Assembly (NCBI GenBank): GCA_039105265.1 | Contig: JAPFFF010000006.1 | Span: 5,766,001-5,830,000, forward strand | Source: Tritrichomonas musculus | Lineage: Eukaryota > Parabasalia > Tritrichomonadida > Tritrichomonadidae | Direction of reading: 5' to 3' | Length of the DNA stretch: 64,000 nucleotides | In this document: positions 8,895 through 17,780 of the stretch, piece after piece | Position numbering within the stretch: position 1 is the stretch's first letter | How the letters are laid out: each line of letters opens with the position of its first letter | Translations under genes and position numbers: made by a program | Notes under the pieces: generated by a model | Seen by the model: the letters and a program-made list of their open reading frames with translations, nothing else | Database searches by the model: none | Told to the model about the DNA's origin: nothing

Positions 8895-11800
8895 ATGCTG
8901 ACTAAATTTAAAGGCGATATTCAATTTAAAGTAGATGGTAAAACATATTTAGGTTCTCAATTGTTAACATCAAAATCGAATGAGTTTGAAACTGTTGAAG
9001 GTTTTTCTGATTATCATGTTACTAGAGATGCATTAACGGTTGAAGATGAAAAATTAAATATACAAATGAATGATGATGATATAACAAAACTATTACAAAT
9101 CGATGATAAGACAGAAGTATTTAAAATCAATTTGAGAAAGAATGTTTTCTTAGATAGTGAAGGAAAATATATTTATCAATTATCAATTTATGTTTTGAAT
9201 AAAAATTTCGTATGTCCATGTGTAACAGCTGCTGAAGATAAAAAAGTGACAATTACTGAAGAAACATCAACAACTCCATACATAAAAGTTGATAAGAATT
9301 TAAGTCTTGATTTGAAATCTTTGTACATTAATGGTGAAATTAGTATTATTTATCAATTACCTTTAAATCATTTGAAATCAACATTACCTTCCATCAAATG
9401 TGATATCATAGATTCTAGAAATAGTTTGAAATTACATGAATCTGATAACTTATATTTATACAAACCAAGTATAATCACTGAAGAACAAATTTTTGATAGA
9501 AATTCAGTAACCGATGAAAAATCAAATTTCAAAGATTGTTATAAAATGGTTTTCAAAATTCCAACTGATTATCAAATTCCAACTGGTTTAAAATTTGAAT
9601 TCAAAGATTATTGTTTTGGAAATCAATGGAGTTTAACCTATGATGGTGAAAAATGGAGTGGTTTGAATGTTCAAGGTCATATCACAGGAAAAATTATTAA
9701 TAAACGTAATTTACAAGTTCCAGGGAAAGGTGAAACAAAATATCAAGAAAGAGATGGAGCAGAAATAATGATGAGAAGATCAAAATGGAATACTTATGCA
9801 GTTCATAAAAGATGGGATTATACTTGGGGTGAATCTGAAAATCCAATTGAAAAACTTTTTCAAGATTCTGATGTTCAAACAAAAATATTATTAAAAGATG
9901 GTACTGAAATTGATGGAGGTGAAAAAGGTTTGACCTTTGTAAGAGAATATCTTCCAGTTGGATGGACAGAAGGAAATCTAAGATATGATTGTTGTGTAAT
10001 TCGAGCTTATATTAATAAATATACCGAAGTAAAAGACAATTTACAATTTGATAATTGGGATCGAGTATATTTAGATTTGAAACTCTCATTTACCAAAGAA
10101 TGGAATAGATTAAGTTTTTACCCATCAAATTTGTATACTGGACATGGTGATTATGATAAAAATTATTTTAGTCTCAGAGGTGATTTGGATACAATTGAGA
10201 AATTAAATTGTCATGAATTTGGTCAATTTGGAGTTAACAATCAAGATATTGCAATTTATTTATTTAAAGATTTAGTAGATCCAATTGAAGAAATTAATTG
10301 GGATAAAAATACTAATCCATTTGAATATATAATTAATCAACAATATTATGAAGTGAGTCCAAATCCAAATGCAGCAACTACTTTATATACTGATTACAAC
10401 ATAACTTCATCAAAAATAATTACAGCAGACAATATTACAACAATGAGATCAGATTTGAATTTAGTTTCGAACACAGTTGATGTTGTTTCTGTTGATGTTG
10501 ATAATTTAGATAAATCAGTTGAAGGTTTGAAATCAAGAATGGCATTAACTGAACAAATTACTGAAAAATTAGAAGCTGATATTGACAAAATTAGATTAAA
10601 ACAAAAAATTCAAATGGTTGCAGGAATGTTAGCTTTTAGTGCAAATGGTCTAATATTTGGTGCAGAAAAAATTACTAGTTGTGTATCTGGTTTATGGAAA
10701 CAATTTGTTCAATCTCGTCAAGAAATGGAATTACCTGATTTATCAAGAAGTATTGGAGTATCATTAAATAGTGTTCGAAATTGGTGTGAATCAGGTCCAA
10801 CAGAAATTCCAGTATTTGATGAAAAAGAAGAAGAAATGATTATGACTGTTGGGGGTGCAAAATTATTAACTTATTCATTTAGAGATTCAATGAAGAAACC
10901 ATTATTGAAAATTGTAGATAAAATTGAAGAAATTGAAAGTGATTATATTTCCAGAAGTGAACTAACAAGAATGGATACAATTGATATTGTTACTTATTAT
11001 CAAGATGAACAAGCTGCAGTTTTATTTCAAGCAGAAGATGAATTAAAAAATGGTATTTGTGTATTTAAATTATTCACATCTGAAGGTCAAAAACGATTAT
11101 ATATCAAAATTGAACAAGGTACAATAACTGATTATAAAGGAGTTGATACAACAACAACAATAGATAGCATCACAATTGAAGGTCTTCCAAAATCGGAAGA
11201 ATATCGTACAAAATATTTATCCAATATTCGTAAAATTGATAAAAATATAATTATAACAGGAGAAAATACTGACTATAAGATTGCTGGATGTATCATTGAA
11301 AACAATACATTTATGAGACTTTTAGTTGAGAAAACTCCAGCTGATATTGCTTATTTATCTGATATTGAAGCTTTAGATGAAAAAATAAATGCATTAGCAG
11401 TCAATAGTCATCAAAATGATGTTGCAATGTTTAGTCTTGAATATCCAACAACTGACGAAGTAAATACTGCTTTAGAAACTATTCAACAAGAATTAGCTAA
11501 GAAACCAAATATTGAAGAATTATATACGAAAGAAGAAGCAGATGCAAAATATCGAAGCAAAAATGATTTGATATATAAAGATGCAGTCGATGTGCCTTTT
11601 GAAAATGTACAAGATAATTCAGGATCGTGGGAAGTCAAAATAACATTGACTAGTGGAATTCACCTTGTTGGAACAATATCAAATAACGATGGCTTTGTAA
11701 AAGAGTTTGATTATTTGTTTGATTATAATGGTGTTATTACTGAAGATGGAGTTAATGTCGATGTTGAAATTGATGGAACAACCTATAACTTGACCTATTA

Positions 11801-12902
11801 TAAAAACGATAGATTTGGTCAATGCTTTTACATCGATAATGGGGAAGACTCTTTTGATACCAAATTAATATTAGCGGAAAAAATATTGAAGCAAGATAAA
11901 ATAGCATTAAAAAGTGAAATCCCTGATGATTATGCTTATTCAAAAAGTGAATCCGATGAAAAATATCGAAGCAAAACTGATTTGAAAGTTGGGAATAAAA
12001 TTATTCTACCAATAACAAACGGCCCTTACGAACCAGAATATTTGCTTGGTGATTTCTTTTCTACTTCCTTCATTCCATTCCAAGAAGGTGCTCACTTGGT
12101 TGGTGTGACTGGCTCAAATGTAAATGAGGAATTTGATATCATATTCAAGACGGAAAGTACAAAAAACATACACGATACAATTGCTCATGTTATGGATATA
12201 AGTGTTGGCTCGTTTTATTGGGAAGAAGCAACAGGTGTACTTTATAATTACTCTGGAACATATCCAGTACGAGTTACTCTAGCTGAATTTGGTGAAGAAG
12301 ATCAAATAGCATTGAAAAGTGAAATTCCTGAACCTGTTGATTTGACCAATTATGCATTGAAAAGTGAAAATGATGAACTGAAGACAAGGATAGATAATAC
12401 ATCCAAATCTCATCAAGATCTAGCTAGGATAGTAGGTGATAATGTATCTACAATATTAACAATGAACAGTCAGATATCAACTCTACAGCGTGAGAATGAA
12501 TCATTAAGAGCTAAGTTAGATGCATTAATGAATAAATTAGCACGAATCAATTATACATTCAGTGTAGCGAATAGTAATATCATTCGTTATCAATTCGAGA
12601 AACAACTTGACGAATATGATGGAACACTCTATTTGACTTATAATGAAACCAGAGATAATGTTACCAGTGTAAACGAAATCAAAATTAGTATATCATTCAA
12701 CGTTAATAATACGCCTACGAGTGAATATCAATGTGAACCAACTAAGATCTGGTTAAACAATATTGAATTTCCATTAGATGTTAACAGCAATTTCGTGATC
12801 AATGCAACAGCTAATTACATAATGATTAACTCGACATTCTTTACATCAAATGGTATCTTAACTGCAGATAACACTAAGAATGTAATACATTCATTACAGT
12901 AA
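8895..12902 (+). CDS. Giant fibre protein with phage tail-fibre-like repeats
   Basis: A 1335-aa protein, the largest of the element; start at the ATG at 8895 (MLTKFKGDIQF). Seen: beta-rich N-terminal half; a coiled coil near residues 530-570 followed by a hydrophobic stretch (VAGMLAFSANGLIFGAE) near 575; then repeated modules with KYRSK(N/T)DL, IALKSEIP (twice) and YALKSEN, separated by beta domains; a second coiled coil near 1165-1210; and a beta C-terminal cap. Known: ALKSEIP-type repeats are common in bacteriophage tail fibres. Inferred: a long trimeric receptor-binding fibre. Confidence 0.65.
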   Translation: MLTKFKGDIQFKVDGKTYLGSQLLTSKSNEFETVEGFSDYHVTRDALTVEDEKLNIQMNDDDITKLLQIDDKTEVFKINLRKNVFLDSEGKYIYQLSIYVLNKNFVCPCVTAAEDKKVTITEETSTTPYIKVDKNLSLDLKSLYINGEISIIYQLPLNHLKSTLPSIKCDIIDSRNSLKLHESDNLYLYKPSIITEEQIFDRNSVTDEKSNFKDCYKMVFKIPTDYQIPTGLKFEFKDYCFGNQWSLTYDGEKWSGLNVQGHITGKIINKRNLQVPGKGETKYQERDGAEIMMRRSKWNTYAVHKRWDYTWGESENPIEKLFQDSDVQTKILLKDGTEIDGGEKGLTFVREYLPVGWTEGNLRYDCCVIRAYINKYTEVKDNLQFDNWDRVYLDLKLSFTKEWNRLSFYPSNLYTGHGDYDKNYFSLRGDLDTIEKLNCHEFGQFGVNNQDIAIYLFKDLVDPIEEINWDKNTNPFEYIINQQYYEVSPNPNAATTLYTDYNITSSKIITADNITTMRSDLNLVSNTVDVVSVDVDNLDKSVEGLKSRMALTEQITEKLEADIDKIRLKQKIQMVAGMLAFSANGLIFGAEKITSCVSGLWKQFVQSRQEMELPDLSRSIGVSLNSVRNWCESGPTEIPVFDEKEEEMIMTVGGAKLLTYSFRDSMKKPLLKIVDKIEEIESDYISRSELTRMDTIDIVTYYQDEQAAVLFQAEDELKNGICVFKLFTSEGQKRLYIKIEQGTITDYKGVDTTTTIDSITIEGLPKSEEYRTKYLSNIRKIDKNIIITGENTDYKIAGCIIENNTFMRLLVEKTPADIAYLSDIEALDEKINALAVNSHQNDVAMFSLEYPTTDEVNTALETIQQELAKKPNIEELYTKEEADAKYRSKNDLIYKDAVDVPFENVQDNSGSWEVKITLTSGIHLVGTISNNDGFVKEFDYLFDYNGVITEDGVNVDVEIDGTTYNLTYYKNDRFGQCFYIDNGEDSFDTKLILAEKILKQDKIALKSEIPDDYAYSKSESDEKYRSKTDLKVGNKIILPITNGPYEPEYLLGDFFSTSFIPFQEGAHLVGVTGSNVNEEFDIIFKTESTKNIHDTIAHVMDISVGSFYWEEATGVLYNYSGTYPVRVTLAEFGEEDQIALKSEIPEPVDLTNYALKSENDELKTRIDNTSKSHQDLARIVGDNVSTILTMNSQISTLQRENESLRAKLDALMNKLARINYTFSVANSNIIRYQFEKQLDEYDGTLYLTYNETRDNVTSVNEIKISISFNVNNTPTSEYQCEPTKIWLNNIEFPLDVNSNFVINATANYIMINSTFFTSNGILTADNTKNVIHSLQ

Positions 12903-12925
12903 AAAAAAATATTTGATAATCTCTC

Positions 12926-13459
12926 TTATACAACAACATATTTCAAACAAATATGATAAACATTAACTAAATCATTAAATTCTTTGTTATAAACTTGTTT
13001 GAAATCTGTTACCATTTCACCATCTTCATTAATTATTTTTATTGCTTCAATTTTTCGAATAGGTGATGCTTTAGATGCACAACATTTAATATCTTCATCA
13101 ATATAAATTTCTACAGATGAACAATTTTTACCTAATATTGTTTTGATTATTTCTTGTAAACTTGCAATTGGTATAATAATACAATTTTTAGATATTAAAT
13201 TCGAAATTAAAGCTTTATCTTGATCTAATAATATTTTTGCATATGTTTCCAAAATTAAATATTTAACATCTTTTTCAATTTCATTATTTTTGATATCAGG
13301 TAATTCAATTTCACGAGTTATAACAATATCTTCTTTCCCATCATCTCTTTTATTAATTATTATATTATTTGTTAAGTTGTTTGTACTTTGACTAGCTGCT
13401 GAAGGCTCTAACGAAATATTAGCATTTACTCCTGCATTCGCTGCTCTTTTCTTAATCAT
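12926..13459 (-). CDS. Unknown 177-aa element protein
   Basis: Not recognised. Low-complexity Asn/Ser/Ala N-terminus (about 45 residues) followed by a compact alpha/beta region (residues 50-177) with several Ile-rich strands and Cys residues (KNCIIIP, GKNCSSVEIYIDEDIKCC). It converges on the giant fibre gene, 23 bp apart. It lacks the early-type promoter motif, so it groups with the structural block. Confidence 0.65.
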   Translation of the reverse strand: MIKKRAANAGVNANISLEPSAASQSTNNLTNNIIINKRDDGKEDIVITREIELPDIKNNEIEKDVKYLILETYAKILLDQDKALISNLISKNCIIIPIASLQEIIKTILGKNCSSVEIYIDEDIKCCASKASPIRKIEAIKIINEDGEMVTDFKQVYNKEFNDLVNVYHICLKYVVV

Positions 13460-13479
13460 TTTTGAGTTTCTGAAAAAAT

Positions 13480-13746
13480 TTATGAAATTTGAAAATACTT
13501 TTTGATGACTAATGTGCGATCTAATGTTTGTTTCATCCTAAATATAATATCTTCAAGTTCATTAAAATCTGTTTCTATTTCTTTTTCTATAACACTTATA
13601 TTCTTTGAAATATTCATACATTCACAAGATTCAGTAAAACTATCTGTATTCATAAATGTATCAAATAATTCACTTTTGATTTCACTAAATAAATGTCTTA
13701 ATTCTTGTCTATCGTCCTTTAAAGCTTTTGGTAATGATAAAGTCAT
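13480..13746 (-). CDS. Small helical element protein, unknown
   Basis: An 88-aa charged helical protein (LRHLFSEIKSELFDTF; FNELEDIIFRMKQTLDR) with two Cys (CEC) mid-way. It lies 20 bp upstream of the preceding gene on the same strand and its ATG at 13746 follows a short A/T leader. A frame on the opposite strand of equal length looks like a shadow (Ser/Phe-rich). Function unknown. Confidence 0.55.
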   Translation of the reverse strand: MTLSLPKALKDDRQELRHLFSEIKSELFDTFMNTDSFTESCECMNISKNISVIEKEIETDFNELEDIIFRMKQTLDRTLVIKKYFQIS

Positions 13747-13770
13747 TTTTTTTAAAAATAAATAAAAAGA

Positions 13771-13881
13771 ATGGCATTTGGAAGTTTTAATAAAAAAATT
13801 AGTGCTAAACCAGCAGTCTTATTAAATCCAAGAAAAGATCCAAATATTTTCAATAAGCCAATATTTCAACCTTTATCTTGA
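13771..13881 (+). CDS. 36-aa ORF with MAFG start
   Basis: Short ORF (MAFGSFNKKISAKPAVLLNP at its start) between two minus-strand genes. It opens like the Gly-rich protein at 2128-2394 (MAFGTWIKR), is basic, and has an ATG after an A-rich leader. Its stop overlaps the 3' end of the gene at 13866-14102 by 16 bp. It could be a virion peptide, or chance; the evidence is composition and fit into the gap only. Confidence 0.35.
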   Translation: MAFGSFNKKISAKPAVLLNPRKDPNIFNKPIFQPLS

Positions 13882-14102
13882 TTTCTAAAATCATGAAATC
13901 GAATTGGTCCAATTGGATGAAGTGTTTTTTTGGGATAAATTTTTTGTATTTCTTTTCGAAGATTTCTATTTTCATTCTTTGGAAAATACATCAATGCCAA
14001 TGAACCTTTTTCATCAAGAAGAAACGGTTTTCTAGAACCATCATCGTCAATAACCCAAATTATTTTCCACTTTGACTTGTGTACATATCGTTGACCTTTC
14101 AT
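13866..14102 (-). CDS. Unknown 78-aa basic element protein
   Basis: A compact basic protein with a beta-hairpin-like start (KWKIIWVIDDDGSRKPFLLD) and a basic C-terminal half (KNENRNLRKEIQKIYPKK). Start at the ATG at 14102. No family recognised. It belongs to the minus-strand run of small, mostly basic proteins at 12.9-17.2 kb. Confidence 0.55.
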   Translation of the reverse strand: MKGQRYVHKSKWKIIWVIDDDGSRKPFLLDEKGSLALMYFPKNENRNLRKEIQKIYPKKTLHPIGPIRFHDFRNQDKG

Positions 14103-14640
14103 TTATTTTTTTGGTCGACCAGATTGCCCTTTAACCGTTTTATCTAAATCTTTTAATTGTTTGATAGTTGCACCTTCAGGAATTGGAATTCCTTTCCTTT
14201 CTAATTTCTTGACCATCTCATTATATATCTCATCTTTGGACCTCCACTTACCTTTTTGTTTTTGTTTTTGCTTTGGTTGATTTGAATTGGTTATTTTCAG
14301 ATCATCTTCAATTGGAACATAATTATAATCAATTTCGACTATTGGTTCTTGTTTTGGTAATTCAGATGGTGGATTATCAAAATAATTATCATAAAATTCA
14401 GATGGTGGATTATCGAAATAATTATCATAAAATTCAGGATTATCATCATATTGAGTTCTTAACGGTGACTCTTTTTGAACCGTTTTTGTTGGTTTTATTG
14501 AATCTTGAATAATATTTTGTTTGAATTTCTCACTATTTGGAAGAGTTGTAATAACTTGTTTTTGTTTTTGTTTTGGTTCTGGTTTTTGTATTGGAAGATT
14601 TACATGAACTACGGGAGGTAAATTTATGGAACTAGAGTTT
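14103..14640 (-). other. Coding-like Lys/Gln/Pro-rich stretch of the element
   Basis: Minus-strand sequence with coding character: Gln/Lys/Pro-rich segments, a duplicated FYDNYFDNPPSE block (direct DNA repeat near 14,370-14,440), a helical segment (DEIYNEMVKKLERKG) and a basic GRPKK end. It sits between the SAP-protein frame and the 78-aa gene, and resembles the linker style of its neighbours. I make no separate gene call for it. Confidence 0.4.
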
Positions 14641-15622
14641 TTTTTTGCTCATTTAATCTTTTCACCATTGTTTGAGCATATTGTGATCGATTAGATAATG
14701 AAGGTCTTTGAGTTTGAGTACCGACTGCATCATTTGTTTCTGTTATTGGTGGTTGCACAGGTTCGCTAACACTCACTGGCGGTGGATTGGGTTCGCTAAC
14801 ACTCACTGGTGGTGGAGGTGGAGTTTCGGTTATTGGTTTTTGTTTTCTTTCTCTCTTTTTATATACTAGATTATTTGATTCAATTAATTCAATTATTTCT
14901 TTTCTTTTCATTGTTTCATTAAAATCAATACCATTTCTTCTTAACAATCTTCGAAGACTATCAATTTTAATTCCTTTATATTTTTCTCTCAATTCTTGAT
15001 TTCTTTGTTTTGCTTCATTTGCCTTCGCCTTTTTTGGCTTTGGCTCACTTTCTTTCGCCTTTTTCGGTTTTGTTTGTTTCTTCTCTTTCGCATCAACAAA
15101 ATCTTTTGCTCTAGGAACATTCGCTCTTGTCTTCGCCTTTTTTGATTTTTTCCCAAATTTACCTTTTGCTATATCTTTCATTGTTTGGGCTAAATCCATT
15201 CTTGTTGCATCTGCTGGAATTGGATTGAGCTCAACATCTTCTAAGTCTATTGAATTGATTGCATTTAATAAAGTTCCATAAGATAAATATTGATATCGAC
15301 CTTTTTGAATACAATCTGCTTCATGTAACCAGATATTTAATTTTTCGTCATCTGTATTGTTATCTACTTTATATCCTAATTTTTGTAATTTTTCTATTCT
15401 TTTAGCTTTTGGTATTTCACCATATTTTGCTATCATTTTATATATTTTATCTAATCTTTTCTTCTCTTTCGCATCAACATAATCTTTTACTCTAGGAACA
15501 TTTGCTCTTGTTCTTTTTTGGCTTTGGCTCATTTTCTTTCGCCTTTTTTGGCTTTGGCTCATTTTCTTTCGCCTTTTTTGGCTTTGGCTCATTTTCTTTC
15601 GCCTTTTTTGGCTTTGGCTCAT
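14624..15622 (-). CDS. Basic SAP-domain protein (predicted DNA-binding core protein)
   Basis: A 332-aa, strongly basic frame. Seen: N-terminal tandem decapeptides (MSQSQKRRKK, from the 30-bp DNA repeat), two copies of a TRANVPR(V/A)KD(Y/F)VDAKEKK motif, a SAP-like helix pair (SLRRLLRRNGIDFNETMKRK) near residues 228-250, then a Pro-rich tail. Known: SAP motifs bind AT-rich DNA. Inferred: a condensing or core protein for the virion genome, like basic core proteins of adenoviruses by analogy only. It overlaps the next frame at its upstream end. Confidence 0.55.
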   Translation of the reverse strand: MSQSQKRRKKMSQSQKRRKKMSQSQKRRKKMSQSQKRTRANVPRVKDYVDAKEKKRLDKIYKMIAKYGEIPKAKRIEKLQKLGYKVDNNTDDEKLNIWLHEADCIQKGRYQYLSYGTLLNAINSIDLEDVELNPIPADATRMDLAQTMKDIAKGKFGKKSKKAKTRANVPRAKDFVDAKEKKQTKPKKAKESEPKPKKAKANEAKQRNQELREKYKGIKIDSLRRLLRRNGIDFNETMKRKEIIELIESNNLVYKKRERKQKPITETPPPPPVSVSEPNPPPVSVSEPVQPPITETNDAVGTQTQRPSLSNRSQYAQTMVKRLNEQKKTLVP

Positions 15623-16010
15623 TTTCTTTCGACTGTAACTGTGGTGGAATTCCTCCTTTGAGTACCCATTCCATCTTCTCTTGTTTTTTCTCTCCTGCTT
15701 TCTTTTTTCGTTTCCAAGCTAATGCTGCATTCAGGTCATCAGAATGAGCTTTTTTGACTTCTTGAGCTACAATTTTTGTTCCTTTTTTCCTTTTTGCCCA
15801 TTCTCTTGGAGTAAAAACATATTCATGAACTCCTTTGATTACATGAACCAAATTATCAACTGTTTTGATTCTATAATATCTATCATCAGTAAAAGAATAA
15901 CTATCTCCTTTTCCAACATCTGTTCTCATTTTGGCATTTGATATTTGTTTCATTAATTTTTTCGCTTCTGATGTTGTATTTGATCGTGTTGTATTCACTT
16001 TTTTTGACAT
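15492..16010 (-). CDS. Basic repeat protein with KENEPKPKKA repeats
   Basis: A 172-aa Lys-rich protein. Residues 1-120 form a small basic domain (YYRIKTVDNLVHVIKGVHEY and a Trp/Lys-rich stretch); the end is made of four KENEPKPKKA decapeptides encoded by a 30-bp tandem repeat at about 15,510-15,630. Start at the ATG at 16010. Probably another DNA-associated virion protein, judged from charge and neighbours. Confidence 0.5.
   Translation of the reverse strand: MSKKVNTTRSNTTSEAKKLMKQISNAKMRTDVGKGDSYSFTDDRYYRIKTVDNLVHVIKGVHEYVFTPREWAKRKKGTKIVAQEVKKAHSDDLNAALAWKRKKKAGEKKQEKMEWVLKGGIPPQLQSKENEPKPKKAKENEPKPKKAKENEPKPKKAKENEPKPKKNKSKCS
15509..15630. repeat. 30-bp tandem repeat, about 4 copies
   Basis: Near-perfect direct repeats of a 30-bp unit containing CGCCTTTTTTGGCTTTGGCT. 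Related single units occur near 15,020-15,065. The unit length is a multiple of three, so copy-number change keeps the frame. It encodes Lys/Pro decapeptides in one frame and Ser/Gln/Arg/Lys decapeptides in another. Confidence 0.9.
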
Positions 16011-16050
16011 TTTTACTTACAAAAATAATATCGAATTTCAATTTTTAAAT

Positions 16051-16629
16051 TTAATTCTTTGTTCTTCTTTTATATCCTTTTTGTGGTCCTGGTTTCTTTC
16101 TAGGTGTTCCATCTTTTTTCAATTCTCCTTTCTTTTGTCCTTTATCTGATCTTGTTTTTCTTGGTAATCGAGGTCCATAATGTCTTTCTCGTGGTTTTCT
16201 TGTTCCATTCGGTTTTTTCCTTGGTTGTCTTGGTTTATTTGATGTTTTTCTTTTATTTTTATATCCTGTTTCTGCCCAACGTGCAAGAATTGCTTGTAAT
16301 GTTTCTTTTGTATCATCAGGTGAAAAATGGATTCCTTCTTTTCTCGCAAAATCTTGTAAATCTTTTAAATTAACATGTGACCAATCATAAGCAGGTAGAT
16401 CTAAATATTTTCTTGGTGTCTTTGGAGCTGGAGCTGCTGTTGCTTCTACTACATCAGCTGCTGCTTGCATTGCTTCTCCTGCTTGATTTAATACCTTTGC
16501 TGTTGATTTTTTGATTTTGATATCAGATAATGTCTTCGCTGAGGTTGTTGTTGGTGGTGGTCCTGTTGCGAATTTTATATTCCTTGCACGTCTAGCGTTT
16601 TTTCCTGGATTGTTTTTTTTCGATACCAT
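16051..16629 (-). CDS. Highly basic SAP-like protein (predicted core protein)
   Basis: A 192-aa protein. Seen: basic start (KKNNPGKNARRARN), Ala-rich helix near residues 45-65, a SAP-like helix-turn-helix (LKDLQDFARKEGIHFSPDDT) near 88-118, then about 70 residues that are mostly Lys/Arg/Pro/Gly (KKPGPQKGYKRRTKN at the end). Known: SAP motifs bind DNA. Inferred: packs element DNA in the virion or targets the nucleus. No early-type promoter motif upstream. Confidence 0.65.
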   Translation of the reverse strand: MVSKKNNPGKNARRARNIKFATGPPPTTTSAKTLSDIKIKKSTAKVLNQAGEAMQAAADVVEATAAPAPKTPRKYLDLPAYDWSHVNLKDLQDFARKEGIHFSPDDTKETLQAILARWAETGYKNKRKTSNKPRQPRKKPNGTRKPRERHYGPRLPRKTRSDKGQKKGELKKDGTPRKKPGPQKGYKRRTKN

Positions 16630-16676
16630 CTTTTATTTTTGATTTTTCATTAAATTATCAAAAAATAAAATTATTT

Positions 16677-16925
16677 TTATCGTTCTTTTCTTCGATCCTT
16701 TTTATCTTTTTTGAGCTTGGTTTTGATATGGATTGTATTCCGAAATGATCTTGGTGATGGTTTATACAAATCCGTATACCATGCTGGGAGTACAAGTTCT
16801 TTTATTGCTTTTGGAGGTCCTGTTGCTTTTGATGATCCTGATTTGACTGTAAAGATCATTACGGGGTTTGCTGGGGGTCGTGCTTTCTTTTTCGGTGTCG
16901 TCCTTCTTTGTTTTTTTACTGGCAT
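16677..16925 (-). CDS. Small basic protein, possible core peptide
   Basis: An 82-aa protein with basic ends (MPVKKQRRTTPKKKARPP and KTKLKKDKKDRRKER) around a short hydrophobic centre (ELVLPAWYTDLYKPSP). The charge pattern resembles small viral DNA-condensing peptides. Start at the ATG at 16925. It is one of three successive strongly basic proteins on this strand. Function inferred only from charge. Confidence 0.6.
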   Translation of the reverse strand: MPVKKQRRTTPKKKARPPANPVMIFTVKSGSSKATGPPKAIKELVLPAWYTDLYKPSPRSFRNTIHIKTKLKKDKKDRRKER

Positions 16926-16963
16926 TTGATTCTTTCATTAAAATTAATTTTTCAAAAAACTAA

Positions 16964-17212
16964 TTACATCAAACCTATTTCCAGTTCTAACTTCTCTAAT
17001 ATAAATTGCTCTAACATATTAATGAAATGAGTATCAATTTGATTAGCAATTCTTAAATTTAAAACAATTCTTTGATCAAATAGTCCAATTGATTTATTGA
17101 ATATTTCATTCATCCAATAATTTTTCATTTCTTGTGAATTTGCAAATCTCCATTCCAATATTAAGAATAACGTATCATTAATTTCTTTGAGTTCATTCTT
17201 GATGTAATTCAT
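16964..17212 (-). CDS. Small helical element protein, unknown
   Basis: An 82-aa Asn/Ile/Leu-rich helical protein, acidic to neutral, in contrast to the basic proteins next to it. Its ATG at 17212 lies inside the end of the upstream gene (20-bp overlap), typical of compact viral gene runs. No family recognised. Confidence 0.55.
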   Translation of the reverse strand: MNYIKNELKEINDTLFLILEWRFANSQEMKNYWMNEIFNKSIGLFDQRIVLNLRIANQIDTHFINMLEQFILEKLELEIGLM

Positions 17213-17519
17213 TTTCTATCTCATTAAAATCTTCTTCATTTTCATTTTCCTCTTCTCCATTTTCAGGATCTTCAAAAGTTTTATTTAAGTTATCAACACT
17301 CTTTGATTTTGTTATTTTTCTATTTCCTCCTTTCAAATGTGGTCTTGATGGCCTATCTTTTTTCATCCAATCTGACCACCTTACTGAAAATTCATTACCT
17401 TCATATAAATAATGAATACGAATATCTCCTCTTTTGTAATCATCTAATAATATACAATTTTCTTTAGCCATTTCTTCTCTCACTTTTTGAGTATTCCAAC
17501 GGATCCTAGTCTTTGTCAT
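17193..17519 (-). CDS. Unknown 108-aa protein, acidic tail
   Basis: Start set at the ATG at 17519 (MTKTRIRWNTQKV); the frame extends upstream only from a non-ATG codon. Seen: a mixed alpha/beta N-terminal half with Trp residues (FSVRWSDWMKKDRP), a Lys/Ser linker, and an acidic Glu/Asn tail (NGEEENENEEDFNE). It diverges from the gene at 17,597 across a shared AACGG-type promoter. Function unknown. Confidence 0.6.
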   Translation of the reverse strand: MTKTRIRWNTQKVREEMAKENCILLDDYKRGDIRIHYLYEGNEFSVRWSDWMKKDRPSRPHLKGGNRKITKSKSVDNLNKTFEDPENGEEENENEEDFNEIENELHQE

Positions 17520-17559
17520 ATATTTTTGAGACAAAATAAAAAATTAAAAAAATTAAAAA

Positions 17560-17596
17560 AACGGTTAGATCGGTTTTGACAGACCATTTTTATTTA
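17560..17596. promoter_or_regulatory. Divergent early-type promoter (17.6 kb)
   Basis: Contains AACGGTTAGATCGGTTTTGACA, whose core CGGTTTTGACAGACC is followed by a T-rich run directly before the ATG at 17597. The opposite strand gives TAACCGTTTTTTTAATTTTT ahead of the gene starting at 17519. Same layout as the PolB promoter at 21.47 kb. Confidence 0.65.
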
Positions 17597-17773
17597 ATGT
17601 CTGAACCATTGATTGATCTCTCAGGAACAGAAAGAATTGAACACCGTGATGATAATTCCTGTTGTCCTTGTGATTCTCCACCTCCTAATTGGTGTTTATG
17701 GACTCTTGTTGTTCTCTTTATTTTGAACATTTGCTTTGGTCTTCTCGAATACTTTTTAAGTTTAACTAAGTAA
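17597..17773 (+). CDS. 58-aa single-pass membrane protein
   Basis: Start set at the ATG at 17597, right behind the promoter motif. Seen: an N-terminal polar half with a Cys pair (DDNSCCPCDSPPP) and one hydrophobic helix (CLWTLVVLFILNICFGLLEY) at residues 32-51. Inferred: small early membrane protein of the element. It converges with PolB, 7 bp between stops. Confidence 0.6.
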   Translation: MSEPLIDLSGTERIEHRDDNSCCPCDSPPPNWCLWTLVVLFILNICFGLLEYFLSLTK

Positions 17774-17780
17774 ACAATCA

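Noticed and set aside
13502-13765. 87-aa plus-strand frame opposite the 88-aa gene
   Set aside because: Ser/Phe/Ile-rich composition typical of an antisense shadow; the minus frame has normal helical protein composition.
15502-16373. Plus-strand frames opposite the basic proteins
   Set aside because: Phe/Ser/Leu-rich shadows of Lys-rich minus-strand genes.
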